From positions 4,961,001-5,025,000 of the forward strand of contig NZ_FMHW01000002.1 in assembly GCF_900090325.1 (NCBI RefSeq): DNA of 64,000 nucleotides. Direction: 5' to 3'. This document shows, piece by piece, positions 1 to 8,190 of this stretch. The translations under genes were made by a program, and so were the position numbers. A model generated the notes under the pieces. That model searched no databases, was not told the origin of the DNA, and was given only the letters and a program-made list of their open reading frames with translations. The first letter of the stretch is position 1, and each line of letters begins with the position of its first letter. Source of the stretch: Micromonospora pallida. Its GTDB lineage: Bacteria; Actinomycetota; Actinomycetes; Mycobacteriales; Micromonosporaceae.

Positions 1-893
1 CCGACCAGGCCGAAATCGACGCGGTCCGGCACGCCCTGGACAACGACGTCGTGGTGGTCGCCTCGGCCGGCAACCGGGAGCAGGGCGACATCGGCGTGGT
101 GTCACCGGCCAACATCCCGGGTGTCGTCGCGGTCTCCGGTCTCACCAAGAGCGGCGTGTTCCACGACGGTTCGACCCGGGGCCCCGAGGTGGTGCTGGCC
201 GCCCCGCAGGAGCAGGTCATCAGCCCCCGCCCGTACGCGGTCTCGAAGAACGGCTACGGCCTGACCAGCGGCACCAGCGACTCCGCCGCCATCGTCTCCG
301 GGGTGGCGGCGCTGGTGCGGTCCCGGTACCCGGACCTCGACGCGGCCAACGTCGTCAACCGGCTGGTCCGAACCGCCGACGACGAGGGCAGCTCGGGGCG
401 GGACGACCGCTACGGCTTCGGGGCCGTGAACCCGGTGGCCGCGCTGCGTGGCGACGTGCCGGCGGTACGCGGCAATCCGCTGGTGGCGCAGGGGTCGGCG
501 GCCGATCCGACGGACCCGCCCGCCGACGAGTCGGACGAGCGGGGCATCTACGGATTCAGCGTGACGAACAAGGTGGGTGCGGCACTCCAGGTCGGGCTCT
601 GCCTGGCGGTGGTGGTCGGCGTGGTCGTCCTCATCGTGCTGGCCCGCCGGTCCGCGCGGCGCCGACCGGCCGGTCTAACGCCGCCTGGTGTACCGCCGCC
701 CGGTGGCTGGCCGCCGGCCCCCGGCCAACCGCCGGCCGGGCCCGGGTGGCACCCACCGCCGGGTCAGTACCCGGGGTACCCGCCGCCCCCGGCTGCCCAC
801 CCGGGCCCGCCGGTAGCAGCACCGGCCCGGCCGGACGGCGGCCCGGTGCCACCGGCCCGGCCCGCACCACCGCGCTCCGACGTGGACCACTAG
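1..893 (+). CDS. Mycosin-type subtilisin-like serine protease (MycP-like), 5' end outside window
   Basis: C-terminal part of an S8 family protease; the reading frame is open from base 3, so the start and the catalytic Asp and His lie upstream of the window. Visible are the oxyanion-hole region ASAGN and the catalytic serine motif GTSDSAAIVSG. A single membrane segment follows (about 20 hydrophobic residues ending LIVLARR), then an Arg stop-transfer and a Pro/Gly-rich cytoplasmic tail of about 60 residues. This is the mycosin layout: an extracytoplasmic protease anchored by a C-terminal helix, known to stabilise or process ESX (type VII) secretion machinery. The next two genes on the same strand look like ESX substrates, which supports the call. 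Confidence 0.88.
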   Translation, partial: DQAEIDAVRHALDNDVVVVASAGNREQGDIGVVSPANIPGVVAVSGLTKSGVFHDGSTRGPEVVLAAPQEQVISPRPYAVSKNGYGLTSGTSDSAAIVSGVAALVRSRYPDLDAANVVNRLVRTADDEGSSGRDDRYGFGAVNPVAALRGDVPAVRGNPLVAQGSAADPTDPPADESDERGIYGFSVTNKVGAALQVGLCLAVVVGVVVLIVLARRSARRRPAGLTPPGVPPPGGWPPAPGQPPAGPGWHPPPGQYPGYPPPPAAHPGPPVAAPARPDGGPVPPARPAPPRSDVDH

Positions 894-938
894 GGTCCGC
901 CGCGCGGGACGACACGACAGCCAACGGGGAGGACACGG

Positions 939-1499
939 ATGACTGACAGAACTTCACAGCCGGATCAGATCGAGGTCGAGACCCCGCGTATCCCGCTGTC
1001 GCCCACGCTGCCGGTCAGCTTCAACGGCTTCGGCATGGACAACGTCAACCAGGCCCAGACGCCGTCGGACCTGGTCGCCGGCCCGAACGAGGCCGGCGTC
1101 AAGACCGAGTGGGACGCGTCCACCCTGGACGGCGCGATCCAGTGGTTGGAGTCGCACGCCTCCTACCTGCGCCGGCTCTACCACGGCATGGCCGACCTCC
1201 AGGACCTGATGGGTGGTGCGGGGGCGGCTGCCGCCGCCAGCATGCCGTCGGGCGTGAGCGGGGTGCAGAAGAGCCCGCTGGGGGGCTTCCCCTGGGCGGG
1301 TCGGCTGACCCAGAAGCACGCCAACCTCTACAGCGGCACCGAGGCGGGGGTGCTCGACCTGGCCACCCGGCTGGAGGACGCGGTCGAGGTGCTGCGCAAG
1401 GTCAAGCAGAACTACCAGACGGCGGAGCGGGCCAACGAGATGACCGCCGAGCAGATCAGACAGATCTTCGCGGACGTCGCCGGCGGCGACGAGAGCTAG
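939..1499 (+). CDS. Helical type VII (ESX)-associated protein with YxxxE tail
   Basis: 186-residue protein of no family I can name. It has a strong ribosome binding site (GGGGAGG, 926-932). The first 55 residues are probably disordered; the rest is predicted helical with a central Ala/Gly-rich break (about residues 92-105). Near the C-terminus Y159-Q-T-A-E163 fits the general ESX export signal YxxxD/E. It lies between a mycosin gene and a WXG-domain gene, 15 bp before the latter, so the pair may be co-secreted partners in the manner of PE/PPE or EspC-type proteins. The function is inference from context and motif. Confidence 0.7.
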   Translation: MTDRTSQPDQIEVETPRIPLSPTLPVSFNGFGMDNVNQAQTPSDLVAGPNEAGVKTEWDASTLDGAIQWLESHASYLRRLYHGMADLQDLMGGAGAAAAASMPSGVSGVQKSPLGGFPWAGRLTQKHANLYSGTEAGVLDLATRLEDAVEVLRKVKQNYQTAERANEMTAEQIRQIFADVAGGDES

Positions 1500-1514
1500 G
1501 GCGGGAGCGGCCTG

Positions 1515-2786
1515 ATGGGTGTCAGTTGGGAAGAGATGTGCCAGCAGGTCGTCATCGACGGCCGGCCCGGTGACGTGGCCAGCGCCGCCCTCGGGTGGAC
1601 GGAACTGCTGAAGAACCTGCGCAGCGTCAAGGAGAGCCTGGAGAAGAACTCCGCGGACCTGGGCACGGTCTGGAAGGGCCCGGCGTACGACGCGTTCAAG
1701 ACGCACGTCGGCGAGATCGCCAAGAGCACCGGGGGGTTGATCGACGACGCCGAGGAGGGCGACGGCATCGTCCACTCCCTCAACGCCGCCGCCGACAAGC
1801 TGACCGCGGCGCAGTCGGAGTTCCCGATCCCGGCCTCGTGCGTCAACGACGTGCTGGAGGCCCGCAACGGGCACCTCACCATCGGCATCGGCTTCTTCGA
1901 GGCGAAGGTCGCCCCGGACTTCCTCGGCCTGCTGGACCCGATCGCCGGTCTGGCCGACTGGCTCAACGACCGGACCGACGAGGCCGCCCAGGTCTACAAC
2001 CAGGTCAACGACCAGTACCAGGGCCAGGCCGCCACCATGCCGGGCCAGACGAGCAACGTGCCGACCCAGCGGAACCCGAACCTGGAGACCCCGGAGCTGG
2101 AAACCGGTGGCCCCGGAACCGGCCCGAGTTCGGTGCCGTCGCTGCCCGGCACAGGCACTCCCGGCACGGGCACTCCCGGCGCACCGGACGTCCGGACGCC
2201 CGGCAACCCCGACCTGGGCACCCCCAACCCGGACCTCGGCCGCCCCGACGACCTGCCCGGGGACGTCACCCCGCCCGGCCTCGTACCGGGGTCGGACACC
2301 CCCGGCTTCGACGACGAGAACGAATACGGCTCCGGGCTGGCCAGTGCCGCTCCCCCGACCACGGCCGGAACCGGGGGCCTGCCCAGCACGTCCGGGCTGG
2401 GCAGTGGCGGCCTCCCCGGTGGCGGCTCGGGCTCGGTGCCCGGCGGTGGCGCGCTCGGGCGTCCCGTCGCGACCATGATGCCGCCGATGATGGGTGGCGG
2501 TGCCGCCGGCGCCGGCAAGGGCGGTGCCCGGAACGCTGGCGGCCGGCTCGGCGCGCCCGGCATGCTCGGCGGGGCCGGAGGCCCGGGCGGTCGGGGCTCC
2601 GGCGGAGGACGCGGCACCGGTGCCATGGCGACCGGGGCGCGCGGCGCGGCCGGCGGACGGGGTGGCCTGGTCGGTGGTGCCGGAGCCGGCTACGGGGAGG
2701 ACGAGGCGACCCGGACCACCTGGCTCGACGAGGACGAGGACGTCTGGGGCGCGGACGGCGACAGCATGCCGGGCATCCTGCGCTGA
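1515..2786 (+). CDS. WXG100-like domain protein with long Gly/Pro-rich tail (putative ESX substrate)
   Basis: 423 residues. The first 110 or so form a WXG100/PPE-like helical hairpin with the turn motif W53-K-G55 followed by a second helix (AYDAFKTHVGEIAKS). Further helices run to about residue 175. The remaining 240 residues are low complexity: Pro/Thr/Gly repeats (for example PGTGTPGTGTPG), then Gly-rich blocks, ending in an acidic segment (DEDEDVWGADGD). WXG proteins are exported by type VII secretion, and long repeat tails are common in actinobacterial PPE-like substrates. It follows the YxxxE protein by 15 bp and is the last gene before a strong hairpin, so it ends the operon. Confidence 0.75.
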   Translation: MGVSWEEMCQQVVIDGRPGDVASAALGWTELLKNLRSVKESLEKNSADLGTVWKGPAYDAFKTHVGEIAKSTGGLIDDAEEGDGIVHSLNAAADKLTAAQSEFPIPASCVNDVLEARNGHLTIGIGFFEAKVAPDFLGLLDPIAGLADWLNDRTDEAAQVYNQVNDQYQGQAATMPGQTSNVPTQRNPNLETPELETGGPGTGPSSVPSLPGTGTPGTGTPGAPDVRTPGNPDLGTPNPDLGRPDDLPGDVTPPGLVPGSDTPGFDDENEYGSGLASAAPPTTAGTGGLPSTSGLGSGGLPGGGSGSVPGGGALGRPVATMMPPMMGGGAAGAGKGGARNAGGRLGAPGMLGGAGGPGGRGSGGGRGTGAMATGARGAAGGRGGLVGGAGAGYGEDEATRTTWLDEDEDVWGADGDSMPGILR

Positions 2787-2792
2787 GGTGCT

Positions 2793-2837
2793 CGTAGGGG
2801 CCCTGTCTCCGCTCGTCGCGCCGACAGGGCCCCTACG
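2793..2837 (+). terminator. Perfect 15-bp inverted repeat after the WXG-domain gene
   Basis: CGTAGGGGCCCTGTC (2793-2807) pairs perfectly with GACAGGGCCCCTACG (2823-2837) around a 15-base loop, 6 bases after the stop codon. There is no T-tract, as is usual for actinobacterial terminators. It can act in both directions between converging genes. Confidence 0.7.
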
Positions 2838-2898
2838 TGTGTCCGGAGCACCGCCGGGCGCTCGGCGGTCAGGCGCCGTGCCCGGGGCTCGCGGCGGA

Positions 2899-3000
2899 GG
2901 TCGCGATCAGGCCGGCTTCGGCCCGCGGCGGAGGTCGCGATCAGGCCGGCTTCGACTCGCGGCCGGGGTCGCGGTCAGGCCGGCTTCGGCCCGCGGCCGT
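2899..3000. repeat. Three tandem 34-bp repeats covering the 3' end of the minus-strand mycosin gene
   Basis: Exact 34-bp period with units at 2899-2932, 2933-2966 and 2967-3000, each starting GGTCGCGATCAGGCCGGCTT (third copy with G for A at base 8). The third unit contains the stop codon (2975-2977) and last codons (...GPKPA) of the minus-strand protease; the other two lie just downstream of its stop. Confidence 0.9.
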
Positions 3001-4240
3001 GGTCGTCCGGGGCGTCCAGCCGACGGCGGCCGGGGCGCCAGCCGCGCCGCCGACCGAGGCGGATGATCGGCCGCGAGACCAGCAGGACGATGGCAAGGAG
3101 CGAACCGACCGAGACGGCCCAGATCGCCACGACCCGTTCCCGGGCCAACGGATCCGGCACGGGCACCGGCTCGGCCATCGCCCCCAGGGGCGGGTTGCCA
3201 CGGCTGCCGAGCAGCGTGGCGACCGCCCGGTACGGGTTGACCACCCCGTGGCCGACCTGCGGGTTGCGCCCCTCGGGTGGCGCGTCCGCGGTCCTGGTCA
3301 GCCGGGACGCCACCTGCGCCGGAGTCAGCTCGGGGTGCACCGCGCGGATCAGCGCGGCCACCCCGGAGACGTACGCCGCCGCGAAGCTGGTGCCGCCCTC
3401 CGGCTCGGTGAGCCAGCCGTCGCCGCCGGGTGCCGGAGCGACGATGTTGTGTCCGGGTGCGGCGACGTCGACGTACTCGCCGCTGATCGAGGTGCCGACG
3501 TGGCCGCCCTGCTCGTCGATGCCGGCGACAGCGATCACTCCCGGGTAGCCGGCCGGATAGGCGGGCTGGTCCCGCTGCTGCTGCTGGTTGCCGGCGGCGG
3601 CGACCACCACGACCCGGTTGTCCAGGGCGTACTCGATGGCGTTGGCCAACTGCTGGGTGGGCAGGGTCTCCAGCGACAGGTTGATGACCTTGGCGTTGTT
3701 GTCCACCGCGTACCGGATGGCCTGGGCGATCTGCCCCGGCAGGCTCTCGTCGTTGGTACGCCGGGTGTCCGGCAGCACCCGGATCGGCAGGATCCGGGTG
3801 CCCGGCGCGACGCCGCTGAACGGCGTCCCGGTGTCCGTCCTGCCGGCGATGATGCCCGCCACCATGGTCCCGTGCCCGGCCAGGTCGCACTGACCGTCAC
3901 GCTGCGGCAGGCCGCTGAAGTCACGGCCGGTCAGGACCTGTCCCTTCAGGACGGGATGGTTGGCCGACACGCCTGAGTCGATGACGGCGACGATGACGCC
4001 ACCGCCCCGGGTCATCCGCCAGGCTGCCGACGGTTCCAGCCGGCGCAGCGGCCACGGGGTCCCCGTGGGCGCGGCCTCACCGGCCGGACCGCACCGGGGC
4101 GCGGCCCAACCCGGTGCGGGGGGTACGACGAAGGTCGCCAGCAGCGCGACCACGGCGCCGCAGAGAACCGCCCGCCACCGGGCCGGTCCTCTCGCGCGAC
4201 CTGCCCGGATCGGGCGGCGGTTCCCGGAGCGTCCGTGCAC
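2975..4240 (-). CDS. Mycosin-type subtilisin-like serine protease
   Basis: 421 residues from a GTG at 4240; the ATG-containing frame further upstream overlaps the divergent mycosin gene and is unlikely. A basic N-terminus is followed by a hydrophobic signal segment (AVLCGAVVALLATFVV). The S8 catalytic triad is complete: Asp in AVIDSGVSANHP, His in LAGHGTMVAGIIAG, Ser in GGTSFAAAYVSG, with oxyanion Asn in AAAGNQ. A C-terminal membrane helix (AIWAVSVGSLLAIVLLV) is followed by Arg-rich residues, as in MycP proteins. It is divergent from the next mycosin with about 130 bp between starts. Its 3' end is triplicated (see 2899-3000). Confidence 0.88.
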   Translation of the reverse strand: MHGRSGNRRPIRAGRARGPARWRAVLCGAVVALLATFVVPPAPGWAAPRCGPAGEAAPTGTPWPLRRLEPSAAWRMTRGGGVIVAVIDSGVSANHPVLKGQVLTGRDFSGLPQRDGQCDLAGHGTMVAGIIAGRTDTGTPFSGVAPGTRILPIRVLPDTRRTNDESLPGQIAQAIRYAVDNNAKVINLSLETLPTQQLANAIEYALDNRVVVVAAAGNQQQQRDQPAYPAGYPGVIAVAGIDEQGGHVGTSISGEYVDVAAPGHNIVAPAPGGDGWLTEPEGGTSFAAAYVSGVAALIRAVHPELTPAQVASRLTRTADAPPEGRNPQVGHGVVNPYRAVATLLGSRGNPPLGAMAEPVPVPDPLARERVVAIWAVSVGSLLAIVLLVSRPIIRLGRRRGWRPGRRRLDAPDDHGRGPKPA

Positions 4241-4370
4241 AGGCCCCAGGTTACCGAGGTGGTGGCCGGGCCGGGATGCCGGGCGGACGGGTACCTGTCG
4301 GGGCGCAGCAAGCCGGCCAAGGTCCGATAGGGTCACCGGCACCAGCATGCCGACCGATGAGGAGAGACGT

Positions 4371-5522
4371 ATGAGTGCGCGGCTGCCGGCCCTGCGCCGG
4401 GGTGTGCTGGCCGTCGCGGCCGGGCTCACGCTGATCACCGCCGGGATGCCCGCGCCCGCTGCCGCCGCGCCTCCGCTGGAGCCGCAGTGGCACCTGGACG
4501 CGTTGCGGGTCGCCGAGGCGCACCGGATCTCCACCGGCGAGGGCGTCACCGTCGCCGTGCTCGACACCGGGGTGTACGCGGAGCACCCCGACCTGGCCGG
4601 CCGGGTCCTCGACGGCACGCGGCTGATCGGCCGGGACGACCAGGGCAAGGTCGACGAGCGCAACCACGGAACCGGGGTGGCCGGGCTGATCGCCGCCCGG
4701 GGCGGCGGGCGTGGCCGAGCCCTGGGCATCGCCCCCGGGGCGAAGATCCTGCCGGTGACCATCGCGACGAACACCTTCGCCGGCAGCAACCTGCCGGAGG
4801 GCATCCGGTACGCGGTCGACCACGGCGCCAAGGTGATCAACATCTCCAACGGCGGCCCCAGCACCAGCCCCGCCCTCGACGAGGCGGTGCGGTACGCGCA
4901 GTCCCGGGACGTCGTGGTGGTCGCCGCCGCGGGCAACGCGGAGCAGGGTGACACCGGGGTGCTCTACCCGGCGCGGCTGCCCGGCGTGATCGCGGTCGGC
5001 GCGACCGACCGGAACGGCGAGACGTGGTCCGGCGGCACCCGGGGCGAGCAGCTCGCCATCACCGCCCCCGGGGTGGACATCTCCACCACCGCCGGCCGGT
5101 GGTCGGACCTGACCGAGGGCGGCTACGTCACGGTGGACGGCACGAGCGCCGCAGCGCCGCTGGTCGCCGGGGCGGCGGCGCTGATCCGCTCCCGCTATCC
5201 CCAGGCCAGCGCGGCCGACGTGGTCAACCGGCTGGTGTCCACCGCCCGGGACGTCGGGCCGCCCGGCCGGGACGACCGGTACGGCTTCGGTCGGCTCGAC
5301 CTGGTCCGGGCGTTGACCGCCGAGGTGCCCTCGGCGGACGTGAACCCGCTGGGCTCGACGCCAGGGGCGGAGGCGGCGGAGCCGGCGGCCGAAGAGCGCG
5401 ACGGTGTGGACCTCGGCCTGGTCGTCCCGGTCGTGATCGCGCTGTTGGTCGTGGTGGCCCTGGTCGTGCTGGTCGTGGTGCTGGTGGTCGTCCGGCGGGC
5501 CAACCGCCCGGCCCGGCGGTAG
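4371..5522 (+). CDS. Mycosin-type subtilisin-like serine protease
   Basis: 383 residues from the ATG at 4371, preceded by GAGGAGAGA (4358-4366). Signal peptide (GVLAVAAGLTLITAGMPAPAAAA), then a compact S8 domain: Asp in VAVLDTGVYAEHPD, His in NHGTGVAGLIAA, Asn in AAAGNAEQ, Ser in DGTSAAAPLVAG. A Glu/Asp-rich linker leads to a C-terminal Val-rich membrane helix and a short RRANRPARR tail. It is closely similar to the truncated protease at the window start (shared RSRYP and GRDDRYGFG segments), so these two look like paralogues within one ESX locus. Role: membrane-anchored protease of type VII secretion. Confidence 0.9.
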   Translation: MSARLPALRRGVLAVAAGLTLITAGMPAPAAAAPPLEPQWHLDALRVAEAHRISTGEGVTVAVLDTGVYAEHPDLAGRVLDGTRLIGRDDQGKVDERNHGTGVAGLIAARGGGRGRALGIAPGAKILPVTIATNTFAGSNLPEGIRYAVDHGAKVINISNGGPSTSPALDEAVRYAQSRDVVVVAAAGNAEQGDTGVLYPARLPGVIAVGATDRNGETWSGGTRGEQLAITAPGVDISTTAGRWSDLTEGGYVTVDGTSAAAPLVAGAAALIRSRYPQASAADVVNRLVSTARDVGPPGRDDRYGFGRLDLVRALTAEVPSADVNPLGSTPGAEAAEPAAEERDGVDLGLVVPVVIALLVVVALVVLVVVLVVVRRANRPARR

Positions 5523-5539
5523 GGCAGGAGCGACCCGGC

Positions 5540-7042
5540 TCAGTCGACCGGGGTGAGCACCAGCAGGGACATCGCGTTCGGCCCCAGTTCGTAGTTGACG
5601 CTGACCGCGTCGGCGGTGTCCAGGGTGTACTGTTCCACCCGCTGAAGCGACGCGGTCGCCGGGTCGTGCGCGTAGTTGCTGGTCACCGCGTCGACCAGGT
5701 ACCGCTCGACCCGGACCCGCCGGTTGGCGAACTCCGCCGGCAGGTTGCCGACGTTCACCGTGACCCCGTGCGTGACCTTCCGGTCGATCCACTGGTAGTT
5801 CGTGGTGAGCACGGCCACCCCGGACGCGTCCCGGGTGGCCAGGGCGTTGACGCCGAGCCCCTGCTTCGTGAGCGCGTCCGAGCTGGCGGATACCCGGATC
5901 TTCTTCAGCATCCGTTGCATCCGCACCAGGTTGTAGTACGGGTACACCGCGCCGTCCGTACCGTCGACGAACATCGACTTGCGGTCGTTGCTGCTGTGAT
6001 TGAACACCCAGTGCATCGGCACATCCGTGCCGCCCTCGACGTAGAAGTAGCCCAGGGTGGCCATCGCCGCCGCGTGGGTGAGCAGGTCCGCCTCGAAGGA
6101 GGAGCCGGTGTTGCCGCCGGGGAAGACGCCGTACTCGGTGACGAAGGTCGGGGTCTTCTCGTCCAGTCCCCGCTCGCGCAGCCAGCGCTGGACCGTGCGC
6201 TTCTCCTCGGCGACGGCGGCCGGGTCGTCGCGTCGCTGGTACTGGTGGTACGAGACGAAGTCGAGCTGCTTGGTCGGGTCGGGATCGTCCCGGTAGCGGT
6301 CGAGGAACTCGCTCAGGTACGCCTCGTTGAAGGTGTGCGTGACCGGACCGCCGACGTGCAGCGGGTGCTCCGGCCGGAGCTCGGCGTTGAGTTCGTTGAC
6401 CACCTGGTAGCCGATCCGGTACCACTCGTAGTACTCGGCGGCCGACATCGCCCGGGGCTCGTCCGGCCGGGTTTCCCAGGGGCGGTCCGGCTCGTTGAAG
6501 ACCTCCACGTAGCGCAGGCCTGGGTAGCGCTGCTTGTAGTGCCGGAGGCCGTTCTTGAGCACCTCCCGGCAGCGCTGCGGTGTGGCGGTCGTCATCAGCT
6601 CCTGTTCGCACTGGTCCACGTTCATCAGAATCCGGTCCGAGTAGCCGGTGACCTGGTCCAGGTAGCCGTACACGGTGCCGCCGTCGGAGGCGGCGGGGTT
6701 GTAGTCGTACCGGTCGGTGGCCGGGTCGTGGTAGGCGCCGGGCGCCGACCAGACCCGGGTGAGCGCGGGCTTCAGGTCCTCCACGAGCCGGATGCTCTCC
6801 GGTCCGAGAGGGGCGGAGGGGCCGGCCTGGTTGTGGTAGGCGACCGGGTTGTTGAGCATGCCCCGGGCCACCCCGGCGTCCACCGTGACCAGCGCCGTCT
6901 CGTACGTCAAGGCCTCGCCCGCGTCCCGGCCGTCCGGCCCGTCCGACGCGTCGGAGTACTCCCGCAGGGCCGCCAGCGAGGCCAGCAGGCTCACCATGAT
7001 CATGAAGCCGGCCAGCAGGCCGAGCCGGAGCGGGATCCTCAT
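5540..7042 (-). CDS. Membrane-anchored GH39-like glycoside hydrolase
   Basis: 500 residues; ATG at 7042 with a good site (AGAGGAG). An N-terminal uncleaved signal or anchor (residues 5-26) is followed by a clan GH-A (beta/alpha)8 barrel. The acid/base is Glu184 in VFNEPD and the nucleophile is Glu303 in VTEYGVFPGG, the pattern of GH39 (beta-xylosidase or alpha-iduronidase type). About 130 C-terminal residues are predicted beta-rich, as in GH39 accessory domains. It is the last gene of a minus-strand operon with a GH26-like protein, a processive GT2 and a GT-C enzyme, so it probably trims or edits the polysaccharide made by that operon. Substrate unknown. Confidence 0.75.
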   Translation of the reverse strand: MRIPLRLGLLAGFMIMVSLLASLAALREYSDASDGPDGRDAGEALTYETALVTVDAGVARGMLNNPVAYHNQAGPSAPLGPESIRLVEDLKPALTRVWSAPGAYHDPATDRYDYNPAASDGGTVYGYLDQVTGYSDRILMNVDQCEQELMTTATPQRCREVLKNGLRHYKQRYPGLRYVEVFNEPDRPWETRPDEPRAMSAAEYYEWYRIGYQVVNELNAELRPEHPLHVGGPVTHTFNEAYLSEFLDRYRDDPDPTKQLDFVSYHQYQRRDDPAAVAEEKRTVQRWLRERGLDEKTPTFVTEYGVFPGGNTGSSFEADLLTHAAAMATLGYFYVEGGTDVPMHWVFNHSSNDRKSMFVDGTDGAVYPYYNLVRMQRMLKKIRVSASSDALTKQGLGVNALATRDASGVAVLTTNYQWIDRKVTHGVTVNVGNLPAEFANRRVRVERYLVDAVTSNYAHDPATASLQRVEQYTLDTADAVSVNYELGPNAMSLLVLTPVD

Positions 7043-7119
7043 CCCGACGTCTCCTCTCAGTCTCGGCTGCGGCGGAACGCCCGCTGCCGCACGTCGGCGG
7101 TACCGGTCAACGGCGGCGA

Positions 7120-8190
7120 TCAGGACGGCGTCGGCGCCAACGTCAGCCGGGCGACACCGGTCCGGAATGCCTCGATCGCCTTGGCGTCGGTGGTAAAGCG
7201 CCAATCGCCGCTGCCGCCGTCCACCTGGTCGAACTCGAACCAGATGAACCCGATCACGTCGTCCCGGTCGGCCAGCCAGACGAACAGGTCTCGGATCCAG
7301 GGCAGCCGGAAGCTGCCCGGCTCGCTGGCCGTCTCGGTGATCAGGAGAGGCCGGTCGGTGAACGCACGCAGTTTGCGCAGGGTCGGCTCGAACAGCGCTG
7401 CGGCGGTCCGCTCGCTGGTCGAGTAGCCGACCATCCCGACCCAGTCGACGTACTTGTCCCCGGGGTAGAGCGCCTTCAGGCTGACATTCGGCACCGGCCG
7501 GATGATGTTCGGGCTCCAGATCCAGATGACGTTGGTCGCGCCGACCTTGGTGAAGACGTCGTGCACGTGCCGCCACGCCTTGACGTACTCGCCGGGTCGG
7601 TTGCCGGAGCGCTTCTCCGACCACGGGTACCAGTTGCCGTTCATCTCGTGCGCGAAGCGCAGTCCGACCGGCCAGCGCTGGTCCCGGACCGCGGTCGCGA
7701 AGCGCACCAGGTACTCGTCGTGTTCCCCGGCGATGATCCGACGCAACGCGTAGTCCGGCTGGTTGACCTTGTCCTTGCCGCCAGCCCACGGCTCCCAGGA
7801 GACCACCGGGACGGCGCCTTGGCGGTAGGCCGCCTCGACAGCGTCAGGCCGGAACTCCTCGGTCCACTTGACGAAGTACTGGAGGAGGTTGGGCCGGGCC
7901 CCGGCCTTCGCCGCGACGGCGTCGATCTCCGCCCTCGACCAGGGCACCTGTGGTGCGCTCAGGCCGAACCGGTAGCCCTTCGCCGACATGACCTCCTGCT
8001 TGGTGGGGACCCGGACGGCGTCGTCGGCCGTCCCGTCGCCGGTCACCGACGAGCCGGACGGCGGCACCGAGGTGGGCGGGGTGCCGAGCGCGTGGTGCAC
8101 CACCCAGCCGCTCAGCATGACCAGCACCAGGGTGTTGACCCCCATCCAGAGGCGGAACTGTCGGGGCCCTCTCCGGGTGTGTTCAGACAC
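7120..8190 (-). CDS. GH26-like (beta-mannanase family) membrane-anchored hydrolase
   Basis: 356 residues; the GTG at 8190 overlaps the end of the upstream GT2 gene by 8 bp, indicating translational coupling. N-terminal membrane anchor (about residues 16-35), a Ser/Pro linker, then a GH26-type barrel: acid/base Glu182 in RFAHEMNGNWYPW and nucleophile Glu286 in LLITETASEPG. This motif pair is characteristic of GH26 and of GH26-like proteins found in bacterial exopolysaccharide clusters. It probably cleaves or releases the polymer outside the membrane, much as a dedicated hydrolase accompanies cellulose synthase. Polymer identity cannot be read from sequence. Confidence 0.8.
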   Translation of the reverse strand: MSEHTRRGPRQFRLWMGVNTLVLVMLSGWVVHHALGTPPTSVPPSGSSVTGDGTADDAVRVPTKQEVMSAKGYRFGLSAPQVPWSRAEIDAVAAKAGARPNLLQYFVKWTEEFRPDAVEAAYRQGAVPVVSWEPWAGGKDKVNQPDYALRRIIAGEHDEYLVRFATAVRDQRWPVGLRFAHEMNGNWYPWSEKRSGNRPGEYVKAWRHVHDVFTKVGATNVIWIWSPNIIRPVPNVSLKALYPGDKYVDWVGMVGYSTSERTAAALFEPTLRKLRAFTDRPLLITETASEPGSFRLPWIRDLFVWLADRDDVIGFIWFEFDQVDGGSGDWRFTTDAKAIEAFRTGVARLTLAPTPS

